This document shows, piece after piece, positions 45,700-54,457 of a stretch of DNA of 64,000 nt. How positions within the stretch are numbered: the stretch's first letter is position 1; each line of letters opens with the position of its first letter. The DNA comes from CAWINY01 sp963837635 (lineage in GTDB: Bacteria; Acidobacteriota; Terriglobia; Terriglobales; Acidobacteriaceae), in the NCBI GenBank assembly GCA_963837635.1, contig CAWINY010000007.1:310001-374000 (forward strand), given 5' to 3'. The notes under the pieces were generated by a model that was given only the letters and a program-made list of their open reading frames with translations, ran no database searches and was not told the DNA's origin. The translations under genes and the position numbers were made by a program.

Positions 45700-47703
45700 C
45701 TAGTTGGGATTGGTCTTAGGCCGTGGGTTGAAGTCGCTGGGAACTACATTGTTGATCTTTTGCTGCCGATCCGTGGTCGTGATCCCCAGATACTGACAAC
45801 CGCCAAAGCCCCATTTGTCAGGCAGCGTCTGGATCAGCGCGTCGGAAACGGTTGCGTAATAGGACGGCAAGGGGTCCGCCTTTCCCGTCAATCGCGCTGG
45901 GCTGAAGGCGTCGAGCAGGTTCGAGATCCCCGGGGTGAGCGCATCCTCGGGTCCCAGGCCTTTTTGGTTGAGGACGGTTTCGCCCAGCTTGCGCCCCTCC
46001 AACTCATCCGGCAGCAGGGCCAGCGGCGGCAGGTTGAACACCGTGTCTATGAACTTCACTACCGAAGACTGGCTGCCTTGCGCCTGCGAAATGTAATGGG
46101 TGCGAGCATAGGGTGAAATCAGCAAGAACGGGACGCGGGGGCCGTCGGTGATGACGTCGCTCGAGGAATACGGACCAATGTTACGAATCGGGGGCGGAAC
46201 ATGATCATAGTCGCCCTCGGAGTCGTCCCAAGTCACAATGATCGCGCTCTGCGACCAGTATGGGCTCGCGGCGATCTTATTGATGGCTTCCGCCACCATG
46301 GCTTCGCTGATTTGCGCATCCGAATAGGCGGGGTGGTCGTCATCCCCCAGGAAGTTCGCCTGAACTTTGGCATCCTGGTTAACCGGCTTCAGACCGAAAA
46401 TGTTCTGATAGCCGCCCTTGACGAAGAACGCGCCACCCTGTTTGGGCAAGCTCTTCGTTTCGAGTGCCGTGAAGAAGTCTTGCAGCCCGTGAAGCTGCTG
46501 GCGCATTTTGGGGTTGTTGGCGATGTAACCGAAATACTGCGGACCGTTATGATGCGTGATGTAGGACGCATGCGTCCCATTCGCATCCGTGGGGTCGTTC
46601 GGGTTATCCGTAGGTTCTTTATCGTAGCCTTCCTCATACCAGCCAAACGGCACCGTCGCCCCTTTGAGCTTGGAGATGTAGGCCACGTCTTCTTCTATGT
46701 CTTCCAGATCGTCGGCGGGATTAGCATCCGCTTTCACCACGTTTTGCAGGTTGCCGCCCGCGAGGGTCAACGGGACGGTCGCGTAAGTCTGATTGATTTG
46801 CGTGCCATAGCCAGGGAAGTCGCCTGGGTTCACCGGCATCTTCTTGGTCAGCGACGTGGGGTCGGAGGGCGATCCCCAGAAGGGGTCGTTGTCATTCATT
46901 ACAGGGACCCCGGGCGCGGACAAGCCGTTATCGGTATAGCCTTGGCTTGGGTGCCGGGCCCACTGGGTTTGCCCGCTCTGGGCGCCGATGATCGCGAGAT
47001 TTCCAGGGGTGGACGGGCCAGTCATGGTCTGGAAGATGTGGTCAAACAGCACGAACTTGTCGGCATAGCCCCAAAGCAGAGGGACGGTGTCGCAATCCTC
47101 ATAAGCCATCGCCAACTCGCCAAACTGCTTGGCCTTCAGGCTGGGATTGCCCGTCGGGCTGTACTTGAGTTCCTCGGTGACGGCAAACTTGTCCATCAGC
47201 GGAACATTGTTCTGCACGTCCATCTTGGTATCGATGCGGACATGATTGTGGTCGATGTCGTCGGTATCGGCGGCATAGCACTTGGTCGAAGCCACCCCAT
47301 TGACCGTGGAGTTCGGGCATGTGTCGCTCGGGCCGATGCGGAACGGTTGAATGGTGGTCATGGTGCCATCCGTGTTGACCAACGGTTGAGTGAAGCCTGG
47401 GGTTAGCGCCGCCGAGTGACTAAACAATCCCTCAGCACCGGGGAATGTCCCGAAGTATGAATCAAATGAACGGTTCTCCTGGTAAATCACAAATACGTAC
47501 TTCACCTTCTTCTGAAGCAGCTCGACCAGCGCCCTTTGCGACATATGGGGCTCGTGGTCGGGGGAGACGTAGTATTGGTTCACCTGATCTTTGTGACTGC
47601 CCGGATTGCCCGGCTTATCCGCCGCCAGCAACGAACCGGAAGGCTGCAGCAACAGTAGCGCGAGCAACCCGGCAGAGAATTTCTGTAGCATCTGGAAGTG
47701 CAT
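45700..47703 (-). CDS. Secreted phosphoesterase (phospholipase C/acid phosphatase type, PF04185)
   Basis: 667 residues. A signal peptide (FSAGLLALLLLQPSGSLLAA) leads to the catalytic start VKYVFVIYQENRSFDSYFG, with the conserved ENRSFD motif. Later blocks are DHNHVRIDTKMDVQNN, FGVRVP-like DGPRVPFLLISPYAR and IIVTWDDSEGDYDHVPPP, which carry metal ligands. Such enzymes split phosphocholine or other phosphoester bonds outside the cell. It shares strand and neighbourhood with the TonB receptor and two further phosphatase-like genes. Confidence 0.88.
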   Translation of the reverse strand: MHFQMLQKFSAGLLALLLLQPSGSLLAADKPGNPGSHKDQVNQYYVSPDHEPHMSQRALVELLQKKVKYVFVIYQENRSFDSYFGTFPGAEGLFSHSAALTPGFTQPLVNTDGTMTTIQPFRIGPSDTCPNSTVNGVASTKCYAADTDDIDHNHVRIDTKMDVQNNVPLMDKFAVTEELKYSPTGNPSLKAKQFGELAMAYEDCDTVPLLWGYADKFVLFDHIFQTMTGPSTPGNLAIIGAQSGQTQWARHPSQGYTDNGLSAPGVPVMNDNDPFWGSPSDPTSLTKKMPVNPGDFPGYGTQINQTYATVPLTLAGGNLQNVVKADANPADDLEDIEEDVAYISKLKGATVPFGWYEEGYDKEPTDNPNDPTDANGTHASYITHHNGPQYFGYIANNPKMRQQLHGLQDFFTALETKSLPKQGGAFFVKGGYQNIFGLKPVNQDAKVQANFLGDDDHPAYSDAQISEAMVAEAINKIAASPYWSQSAIIVTWDDSEGDYDHVPPPIRNIGPYSSSDVITDGPRVPFLLISPYARTHYISQAQGSQSSVVKFIDTVFNLPPLALLPDELEGRKLGETVLNQKGLGPEDALTPGISNLLDAFSPARLTGKADPLPSYYATVSDALIQTLPDKWGFGGCQYLGITTTDRQQKINNVVPSDFNPRPKTNPN

Positions 47704-48150
47704 GAGTCACCTTTCTTATCCTGTCAAACAGCCATTGATGGCACACGGCAAGCTCAGTCAGCTCGTCGTACTTGGGAGCAGCCCAGGGGCTGGTCGGTTC
47801 GCTCTCCCAATCAAATCCTCGCCAGAACGTATGCACCCTCACGGTGAGCGCGATAGGAAGAGATCGTGACAGCGCACCGGAATGACGGTCCAAACTTCCG
47901 CTGCCGGCCAACCCGTCAATTGCAGAAACAGCACTAGCGCGGTGCGAAGTTATCAGAAGGACCTGACTATGCTGTAAATAGCAGTTGAAAGTTTGGTGAA
48001 GCCGGGAGAGTCGGGAACTTAAGATGTCTGGCCGGCGCCCGATAGCGATATCTGGCGGCAATTCAAGCGGCCGATTGGGATTCTTGGGCCTCCAACAGCG
48101 GACGCCCCGAAGCAGCGTCCGCTGTCAGTTGACTCGACTCTGCGGCCGGA
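47704..48150. other. Intergenic gap with one strong hairpin
   Basis: No gene is supported; open frames here have no motifs. The only clear structure is ACAGCGGACGC (48095-48105) pairing with GCGTCCGCTGT (48115-48125), an 11-bp perfect stem after the stop at 48151. It is terminator-like but lacks a T-tract. Confidence 0.6.
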
Positions 48151-49860
48151 TTACTTGAATTGAACCGCCGGAAGGACGCTTGTTCCCTCAGCACGAACGG
48201 CATCCAGGGCCTGAGGATCGAGACCCAAGGCTTTGAGAATGGTAGGCGCCACCTGGGCAGTGCCCACTGCGGCGCTTACCGTCTTGGGTTCGAAGCTCGG
48301 ATGGGACAGCAGCAGAACGACATTCGTGTCGTCATGGGCAAACCCGCCGTGCTCGGCCTGTTTCGCGTGGCTGCCGGAGTAAGTAACACCGACGTTCGGG
48401 GTCACGATGATGTCCGGCGTGCGGGGGTCTACGGTTGGGTCGTTGAAGTTAAGTGCAAGCGAAGGGCCGTAGAATATCTGCCCCAACGCGATTCCGGAGG
48501 CGGAAGCATTCGCTTCGAGGATTTTGACGCTGTCGTCAGTGTCCGAGGAGTTCTTCAGCCAGAGCACCGAGACGTCATCTTCCGTCGGTCCAATGCCGCC
48601 GGTTTCGGTAGATTCCGAATCTGGAATGAAGCCCGCCTTGGAGAGCAGGGTGGCGGGTGAAGTGCCGATGCCGGAGCGAGTCTGAGGGACGTAGCGACTG
48701 GGGTCGATGGGCGACTGGCCGTGCTTGGCAGTGATCACGATCAGGGTCTTATCAAAGAGAGCTTTTGCCTTCAGCTCGTTGACGAATGCCCCAATCGAGG
48801 CGTCGACGAACTTGAATTCGTCCAGCAGCGCCGCGCTGGGCGTGCCCGCGGCATCCAGGTATCCACCCGTCACGCCGTTGCTCTGCTCGATTAGCTTCTG
48901 GCCCACGCTAACCGCCTGGAAGTTCATGCCGAAGATGGTGGGAACCTTGGTCTTCTTGGTGCCGAGGTGGTTCTTTCCATCGATCTCGTTGAGGATTGCG
49001 TCGACCTTTAAAGTGTCGTAGCACTGAATATTCTGGAAGCTGTTGGTCCAGGCCGTCAGGTCCGAACCGGAATCGCGGACCGCGGCGCAGGATATGCCTG
49101 TGGGCGTTTTGACGCCGGGGAGGCCGATCACGTTGGAGTTGATTTCAGGCGCGTAGAAGTCGTCGAGCGCCGCCGGTCCTATGCCAGAGGCGACCGAGGA
49201 GTACGCAGGGTGCTTGTCGGACCATGCCGCGTATCCGCCAGCCTGGTGAATCACGCTGAAGATGCTGTTGGCGCGGACGAATTCCCACGGGAAAACGGGG
49301 TCGCAGCCATCGCTTGGGTCGCGGGGCAGTTTCTGGGGATCGATGGAGGCGATGCCGCCGTCGGTCAGCGCCGCGCCGGGCGCACCGCCGTTCACCATGC
49401 TCTGGTCGATGTCGATGCCTTCTTCATACTCAGTAGTGGTACCTGTTGGCGCCGTATTGGGGGTGCAGGGACCGGCCGCAACGCCGTTGCCGGTGGTTTT
49501 CGCGGGGGCGTCGTAATTCCGGGAGTAAGCGACGTCGTAATAGACGCCAGTAAGGGCAGGGCTTCCGCCGGTGATGATCGCGGTCAGGCCGGGGAAGGAG
49601 TCTGAGGGTTTTGCGGTGCTGGCGGCGACGTAGTTGACGCCGGTCTTGCCCAGGGCAGCAATTGCCCGGCAATAAGGTTCGCCGTCGTTGGCGGTGCTGA
49701 TGCCGTTGGCGCAGTTCGCGAAATCAACCGCGTGCATGCCATCGACGCTGATCAGCAGAACGCGTTGAATGCGGTCGTGGTGGAAGTTATTGTCCTGGGC
49801 GACGGCGGTGGCCATCGAACAGGCGGCTGCGAGGAAAAGCAAAGCAAGTGTCTTTTTCAT
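48151..49860 (-). CDS. Secreted type I phosphodiesterase/nucleotide pyrophosphatase-like alkaline phosphatase
   Basis: 569 residues. A signal peptide (LALLFLAAACSMATAVAQ) precedes the alkaline-phosphatase superfamily core: RVLLISVDGMHAVDFANC (metal aspartate), the nucleophile region STAKPSDSFPGLTAIITGG, TAKHGQSPID and KQAEHGGFAHDDTNVVLLLS (metal His/Asp). It would release phosphate or nucleoside monophosphates from organic phosphates in the periplasm. TTCA-type repeats at 11- and 22-base spacing lie in its upstream region (49897-49934), a weak hint of phosphate control. Confidence 0.87.
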   Translation of the reverse strand: MKKTLALLFLAAACSMATAVAQDNNFHHDRIQRVLLISVDGMHAVDFANCANGISTANDGEPYCRAIAALGKTGVNYVAASTAKPSDSFPGLTAIITGGSPALTGVYYDVAYSRNYDAPAKTTGNGVAAGPCTPNTAPTGTTTEYEEGIDIDQSMVNGGAPGAALTDGGIASIDPQKLPRDPSDGCDPVFPWEFVRANSIFSVIHQAGGYAAWSDKHPAYSSVASGIGPAALDDFYAPEINSNVIGLPGVKTPTGISCAAVRDSGSDLTAWTNSFQNIQCYDTLKVDAILNEIDGKNHLGTKKTKVPTIFGMNFQAVSVGQKLIEQSNGVTGGYLDAAGTPSAALLDEFKFVDASIGAFVNELKAKALFDKTLIVITAKHGQSPIDPSRYVPQTRSGIGTSPATLLSKAGFIPDSESTETGGIGPTEDDVSVLWLKNSSDTDDSVKILEANASASGIALGQIFYGPSLALNFNDPTVDPRTPDIIVTPNVGVTYSGSHAKQAEHGGFAHDDTNVVLLLSHPSFEPKTVSAAVGTAQVAPTILKALGLDPQALDAVRAEGTSVLPAVQFK

Positions 49861-49987
49861 GGTGACCTCTGAGCTAGCTATGGATGAAGAACCAGGTGAA
49901 CAGAATCTTACGGAGAGTTGAATTGTTCGTGAAAATGACTGAGGGTACGCGGTGAAAGTCGGGAGGAGCCTGGCGTCGACTGTTCAT

Positions 49988-50473
49988 TTAAGCCAATTCC
50001 CCGCCCTTCTGCAGCCAGCGCAAGGCTTCGCGCACTCCACGGCGGTTGGTGAAGATTGCGTTGCTGCCTTCGAACGGATCGATCGGAATACAGCAACCGG
50101 CGAGTTCAGGAACTCCGGCGAACAGATGGTTCGTCAAGATGCGAACATCAGGGCGAACTCGGGTTATCAAGTCGCCGATGATCACTCAGTCGAGAATGCC
50201 AAACGGGTGGTTGGCCACAACCACAAGCGGGCCCGCAGAGGGCATGCGGCCAAGATCAGCATTCCGGATGTCGTACCCAACCCCGACGGCGCGTAAAACG
50301 TCCAAAGACGCCCTCCTCACTCTCCTCTTGCAGCTTCGAATAGATCTCGTCGAGCCGTCGCCAAGGCATGAAGACGGAGGCAATGCCGTGGATTGGCAGA
50401 GCCGCTCTGCAGCCACCCGAAACGTGGAACCGTGCCGATGCCCTGTTGCGATCTTGTAGAAGGAAGGTTTCAA
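49988..50473 (-). pseudogene. Lysophospholipid acyltransferase (PlsC-like), nonsense and truncated
   Basis: The minus strand reads SAGPLVVVANHPFGILD, then TGA (50188-50186), then continues in the same frame with VIIGDLITRVRPDVRILTN and GVPELAGCCIPIDPFEGSN. NHPFG is the variant acyltransferase NHxxxxD-type motif. GIL-D-stop-VIIGDL fits a GGA to TGA change. A second stop after QKGGELA removes the region that normally follows (usually VFPAGEVS). Both defects point to a dead gene. The N-terminal 60 residues look partly out of frame too. Confidence 0.82.
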
Positions 50474-50625
50474 TTTGGAGAACCCAGCATGAATTGTTTG
50501 AGAAGTTTCACTTTCGAAATTTCTAGGGGCAGGGCGCTCTCAACCAGAACAGCAAAATGAGAGCAACGCGGGTACCGCGCAAGGCTCCGAAACCCATCCA
50601 GTTCGCGCCGGGCGACGCCATCTTG

Positions 50626-50670
50626 TCATTTTGTCATTGTCTATTCATCTGGCTTTCATCGGCAATTCAT
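50626..50670 (+). promoter_or_regulatory. 11-bp-spaced TCAT direct repeats (PHO-box-like)
   Basis: TCAT occurs at 50634, 50645, 50656 and 50667, an exact 11-base period, in the forms TGTCAT, ATTCAT, TTTCAT and ATTCAT. One more TGTCAT begins at 50624. OmpR/PhoB-family regulators bind 11-bp direct repeats as tandem dimers, and TGTCAT is the half-site of PhoB. The array ends 41 bases before the regulator gene at 50712, which suggests autoregulation. Confidence 0.55.
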
Positions 50671-50711
50671 ATCAAGCGTCCAACATACAGGCGATCCTTC
50701 TTCCTCGATTG

Positions 50712-51404
50712 ATGCGGACCATACTTATTGTGGAGCATGACCGATCGCTTACGCGGCTAATCGAAGCACACTTGACCACGGCGGGCTACAAGGTCGAGTC
50801 CTTCGATCGCGGCGAGCTCGCGCTGCGCTACGCCAATCAATCGGCGCCGGATCTGATTCTCCTCGATCTCCGACTGCCGGAAGGAAACGGATTGTCGATC
50901 CTGCGCAGCGTCCGTTCGAACCACTCTTTGTGCGAAACACGTGTGATTGTCGTGTCCGCGGAGTCCTCCGAAGCAGACCGCATCACCGGACTGGAGATGG
51001 GGGCTGATGATTACATTGTTAAACCGTTCAGCCCGCGCGAGTTGGTCGCCCGAGTCAAAGCCGTGCTCCGGCTTCATGACACCCGTATGGCGGCGAACGT
51101 TCTTCAATTTGGCGCTCTGCGAGCGGATTCCGCAGCCATGGTGGTCAGCATGAACGGGGAGGTCGTTCCCACCACGGCAACCGAGTTCCGCATTCTCGAA
51201 TGCCTTTTGCGTGCTGCGGGCCGGGTGGTAACCCGAGAGCAACTGCTCCATGTGCTCTCGCCGAAGGGCGATACGCGTAAACTCGATGTCTACATCAGCC
51301 GTCTGCGGCGCAAGATCGATCCCAGTCCCAACGCGCCACGCTACATTCTCACCGTTCGCGGCATCGGCTATCGCTTCCAGCCGCCCGATCGGACACAGCG
51401 ATGA
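50712..51404 (+). CDS. OmpR/PhoB-family response regulator
   Basis: 230 residues from ATG 50712. The receiver domain has the phospho-acceptor aspartate in PDLILLDLRLPEGNG, the switch region VIVVSAESSEADRI, and the lysine in DDYIVKPFSPRE. The winged-helix DNA-binding domain has TEFRILECLLRAAGRVVTREQLL and DVYISRLRRKIDPSPNAPRYI followed by TVRGIGYRF. No intact partner kinase is adjacent; the neighbouring sensor gene is collapsed. An array of 11-bp repeats upstream and nearby phosphatases suggest phosphate control, but the sequence alone cannot separate PhoB from other OmpR regulators. Confidence 0.9.
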   Translation: MRTILIVEHDRSLTRLIEAHLTTAGYKVESFDRGELALRYANQSAPDLILLDLRLPEGNGLSILRSVRSNHSLCETRVIVVSAESSEADRITGLEMGADDYIVKPFSPRELVARVKAVLRLHDTRMAANVLQFGALRADSAAMVVSMNGEVVPTTATEFRILECLLRAAGRVVTREQLLHVLSPKGDTRKLDVYISRLRRKIDPSPNAPRYILTVRGIGYRFQPPDRTQR

Positions 51405-51447
51405 TCTTCAGCGCCAATCAACCACTACCAAAAACCCTAAGCACGCG

Positions 51448-51920
51448 TTACTGCAATCGCCGGGCCGCCTCAGCCCTTCGCAACATGCCCTCTACTTCGT
51501 TCCTGAGTATGTCTGGGCTGAACGGCTTTTGAATAAACTGCGTGGCTCCCGAACGCAAATCCTCGTGGGACGGGCTGACGTCCGTGTAGCCGGACATGAA
51601 GATGACCGGCAGTTTCGGGCGGAGAGATCGCAGGTCTCTGACGAGGTCCAGCCCACCCACTCGCGGCATTACCATATCGGTGACCACTAGATCGACGAGC
51701 AGCAGTTGTCGTTTAACCAGTGCGAGCGCCTCCGCCCCATCCCGTGCGTGCAAAACGTTACAACCCATCGAGCTGAGGGTGTTGATCAGGTGGAAAACGC
51801 CGGATTCACCTGCAGGTAGCGCCCGGAGAGATCCATAATTACAATGCCGGTAGCGGCATTCGCAAAACATAATCGCAGGTTCTCTTCACTCACTTCGAAC
51901 CCTGGGTTTTCTGCTGACAT
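51448..51920 (-). pseudogene. Hybrid sensor histidine kinase reduced to PAS start plus receiver end
   Basis: The ATG at 51920 follows AGGGG and encodes 44 residues with a PAS-domain start (LRLCFANAATGIVIMDLSGR, YLQVNPAFS), then TGA at 51786. In another frame, the sequence resumes with a receiver domain: VLHARDGAEALALVKRQ, LVVTDMVMPRVGGLDLV (phospho-acceptor Asp), PVIFMSGYTD and FIQKPFSPDIL. The dimerisation and ATPase domains that should lie between are missing. This is best read as an internal deletion with frameshift. The receiver fragment may still be translated but lacks its own start signal. Confidence 0.78.
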
Positions 51921-52084
51921 TCCCCTGCATCCTCCGGAGTCGGCCCTCGAACGTCAACGCGGCGCGCGACCTATACTAATGGCACACAGGCGGCCCGTAG
52001 AAACATGAACCCTCAACGCCTCGATACTCTACAACCAGAAGATTACAGCATCGTGAACTTTATGCTGGCTCAGCGAATGCGCCT

Positions 52085-54454
52085 TCATTTGGGGCTGCTC
52101 CACTTCCAGTTCCGAATCTCCGGCAAATCCTGGCCGTGCTTGTCGATGTATTGCTTGTGCTCGATGAGCTTGTCCTTGAGCTGCTGCTTCAGGTAGATGC
52201 CCTTATCGCCGGTCTGCGGCAGGCGGTCGATGGTGTCCATCACCAGGTGGAAGCGATCCAGATCGTTGAGCACCGTCATGTCGAAGGGCGTGGTGATGGT
52301 GCCCTCTTCCTTGTAGCCGCGGACGTGGATGTTGTCGTGGTTCGTGCGGCGGTAGGTCAACCGGTGAATCAACCACGGGTAGGCATGGAAGGCGAAGATC
52401 ACCGGCTTGTCCTTGGTAAACAGTTCGTCGAAATCGATGTCGCTCAGCCCGTGCGGGTGCTCGATTTGCGGCTGCAGCCGCATAAGGTCGACGACGTTGA
52501 CCACCCGGATTTTCAGATCGGGCAGATGCTCGCGCATAATGGTCACGGCGGCGAGCGTCTCCAGCGTGGGAACGTCGCCACAACACGCCATGACCACGTC
52601 GGGGGCAGCGCCCTGGTCGTTGCTGGCCCACTGCCAGATGCCGATGCCCTCAGTGCAGTGCTTGACGGCGGCGTCCATCGTCAGCCATTGCGGCGCTGGG
52701 TGTTTGCCCGCGATCACAACGTTGACGTAATGGCGGCTGCGCAGGCAGTGGTCCATCACCGACAGCAGGCAGTTGGCATCTGGCGGAAGGTAAACGCGCA
52801 CTACCTCGGCCTTCTTGTTCACGACGTGGTCGATGAAACCGGGATCCTGGTGGGTAAAGCCGTTGTGATCCTGGCGCCAGACATGCGAGGCTAGCAGGTA
52901 GTTTAACGAGGCGATCTTCCGCCGCCAGGGCAGGTGCGCCGTCACCTTCAGCCACTTGGCATGTTGGTTGAACATGGAATCGACGATGTGGATGAACGCC
53001 TCATAGCAGTTGAAGAGTCCATGCCGCCCCGTGAGCAGGTAGCCTTCGAGCCAGCCTTCGCATTGGTGCTCGCTGAGCATTTCCATTACGCGTCCCTTGG
53101 GCGCGAGAAACTCGTCGTTGGGGACGGTCGCGGCATCCCATTGGCGGTTGGTCACTTCAAATAGAGCTTCCAAGCCATTGGAGAGCGTCTCGTCAGGGCC
53201 AAAGACCCGGAAATTCCGCTGCTCGCTGTTCAACTTCGCCACATCGCGCAGGAAGCGCCCGAGAACATGCGTGTCGCCGATGCCGAGTGTTCCCGGCGAG
53301 GGCACCTCGACGGCATAGTCGCAGAAATCCGGCATCCGCAGGTCGCGTAATAGAATGCCGCCGTTCGCGTGAGGATTGGCGCCCATGCGTCGCTCTCCCG
53401 TGGGCGCAAGCTCGGCCAGCTCCGCTTTCAAGCGTCCCTGCTCATCGAAGAGTTCCTCCGGTCGGTAGCTCCTCAGCCAATCTTCCAACAGCTTCAGATG
53501 TTCGGGGTGGGTTGCCGGGTCGGAGAGTGGTACTTGGTGCGAACGGAAGGTGCCTTCAATTTGCAGACCATCGACCACTTTCGGTCCCGTCCAGCCCTTG
53601 GGCGAATTGAGGACGATCATTGGCCAGCGCGGACGCGCAAGGTTGCCGTGGGCGCGGGCATCCTGTTGGATTGCTTTGATCTGCTCCACCGCCGTGTCGA
53701 GCGCCGAGGCCATGGCCTCATGCATCAGCTCGGGCTCGTGACCCTCAACGAAATAGGGCGTCCACCCGTAGCCGCGGAGCAACTGCTCCAATTCCTCGTG
53801 CTCGATACGAGCTAGGACGGTCGGGTTGGAAATCTTGTAGCCGTTGAGGTGCAGGATCGGCAGCACCGCGCCATCCGTGGCTGGATCGAGAAACTTGTTG
53901 GAATGCCACGCTGTCGCCAGTGGTCCGGTTTCCGCCTCACCATCGCCAACCACGCAGGCGACGACGAGATTGGGATTATCGAATACCGCCCCGAACGAAT
54001 GGCTGAGCGAATAACCCAACTCGCCGCCCTCGTGAATCGAGCCCGGGCACTCCGGCGATGCATGGCTGGGAATTCCTCCGGGAAAAGAAAACTGAACAAA
54101 GAGCTTCCGGAGCCCCGCCTCATCCAGGCTGATGTTGGGATAGATCTCGCTGTAGGTGCCTTCAAGATAAGTGTTGCCCACAACAGCCGGACCGCCATGC
54201 CCAGGGCCGGAGACGTAAATCATGTTGAGATCGTATTTTCTGATCACCCGGTTCAAGTGTACGTATATGAAGTTCTGCCCCGGGGTGGTGCCCCAGTGTC
54301 CCAGCAGCATGTGCTTCACGTCCGCGAGCGTCAGCGGTCGCTTCAGCAGCGGATTGTCGTAGAGATAAATTTGACCAACTGACAGATAGTTGGCGGCGCG
54401 CCAGTAGGCATCCATCTTGCGGAGCAGTTCCGGGGAAAGAACGTTTGTCTTCAT
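52085..54454 (-). CDS. xfp: Xylulose-5-phosphate/fructose-6-phosphate phosphoketolase
   Basis: 789 residues, the normal family length. ThDP-enzyme features are clear: YVSGPGHGGPAVVGNTYLEG, the pyrophosphate/Mg motif VVGDGEAETGPLATAWHSNK, and phosphoketolase blocks LPILHLNGYKISNPTVLARI and HNGFTHQDPGFIDHVVNKK. It splits xylulose-5-P or fructose-6-P with phosphate to acetyl-phosphate plus a C3 or C4 sugar phosphate. The acetate kinase gene directly upstream (4-base gap) uses the acetyl-phosphate to make ATP. Together they form an energy-yielding shunt. Confidence 0.95.
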   Translation of the reverse strand: MKTNVLSPELLRKMDAYWRAANYLSVGQIYLYDNPLLKRPLTLADVKHMLLGHWGTTPGQNFIYVHLNRVIRKYDLNMIYVSGPGHGGPAVVGNTYLEGTYSEIYPNISLDEAGLRKLFVQFSFPGGIPSHASPECPGSIHEGGELGYSLSHSFGAVFDNPNLVVACVVGDGEAETGPLATAWHSNKFLDPATDGAVLPILHLNGYKISNPTVLARIEHEELEQLLRGYGWTPYFVEGHEPELMHEAMASALDTAVEQIKAIQQDARAHGNLARPRWPMIVLNSPKGWTGPKVVDGLQIEGTFRSHQVPLSDPATHPEHLKLLEDWLRSYRPEELFDEQGRLKAELAELAPTGERRMGANPHANGGILLRDLRMPDFCDYAVEVPSPGTLGIGDTHVLGRFLRDVAKLNSEQRNFRVFGPDETLSNGLEALFEVTNRQWDAATVPNDEFLAPKGRVMEMLSEHQCEGWLEGYLLTGRHGLFNCYEAFIHIVDSMFNQHAKWLKVTAHLPWRRKIASLNYLLASHVWRQDHNGFTHQDPGFIDHVVNKKAEVVRVYLPPDANCLLSVMDHCLRSRHYVNVVIAGKHPAPQWLTMDAAVKHCTEGIGIWQWASNDQGAAPDVVMACCGDVPTLETLAAVTIMREHLPDLKIRVVNVVDLMRLQPQIEHPHGLSDIDFDELFTKDKPVIFAFHAYPWLIHRLTYRRTNHDNIHVRGYKEEGTITTPFDMTVLNDLDRFHLVMDTIDRLPQTGDKGIYLKQQLKDKLIEHKQYIDKHGQDLPEIRNWKWSSPK

Positions 54455-54457
54455 GAC

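Noticed and set aside
46201..47406. Open frame antisense to the phosphoesterase gene (401 codons)
   Set aside because: Fully inside a gene with signal peptide and catalytic motifs on the other strand; no independent support.
48095..48125. Rho-independent terminator after the phosphodiesterase gene
   Set aside because: The 11-bp stem is perfect but no T-tract follows in the transcript direction, so it is only noted as a hairpin.
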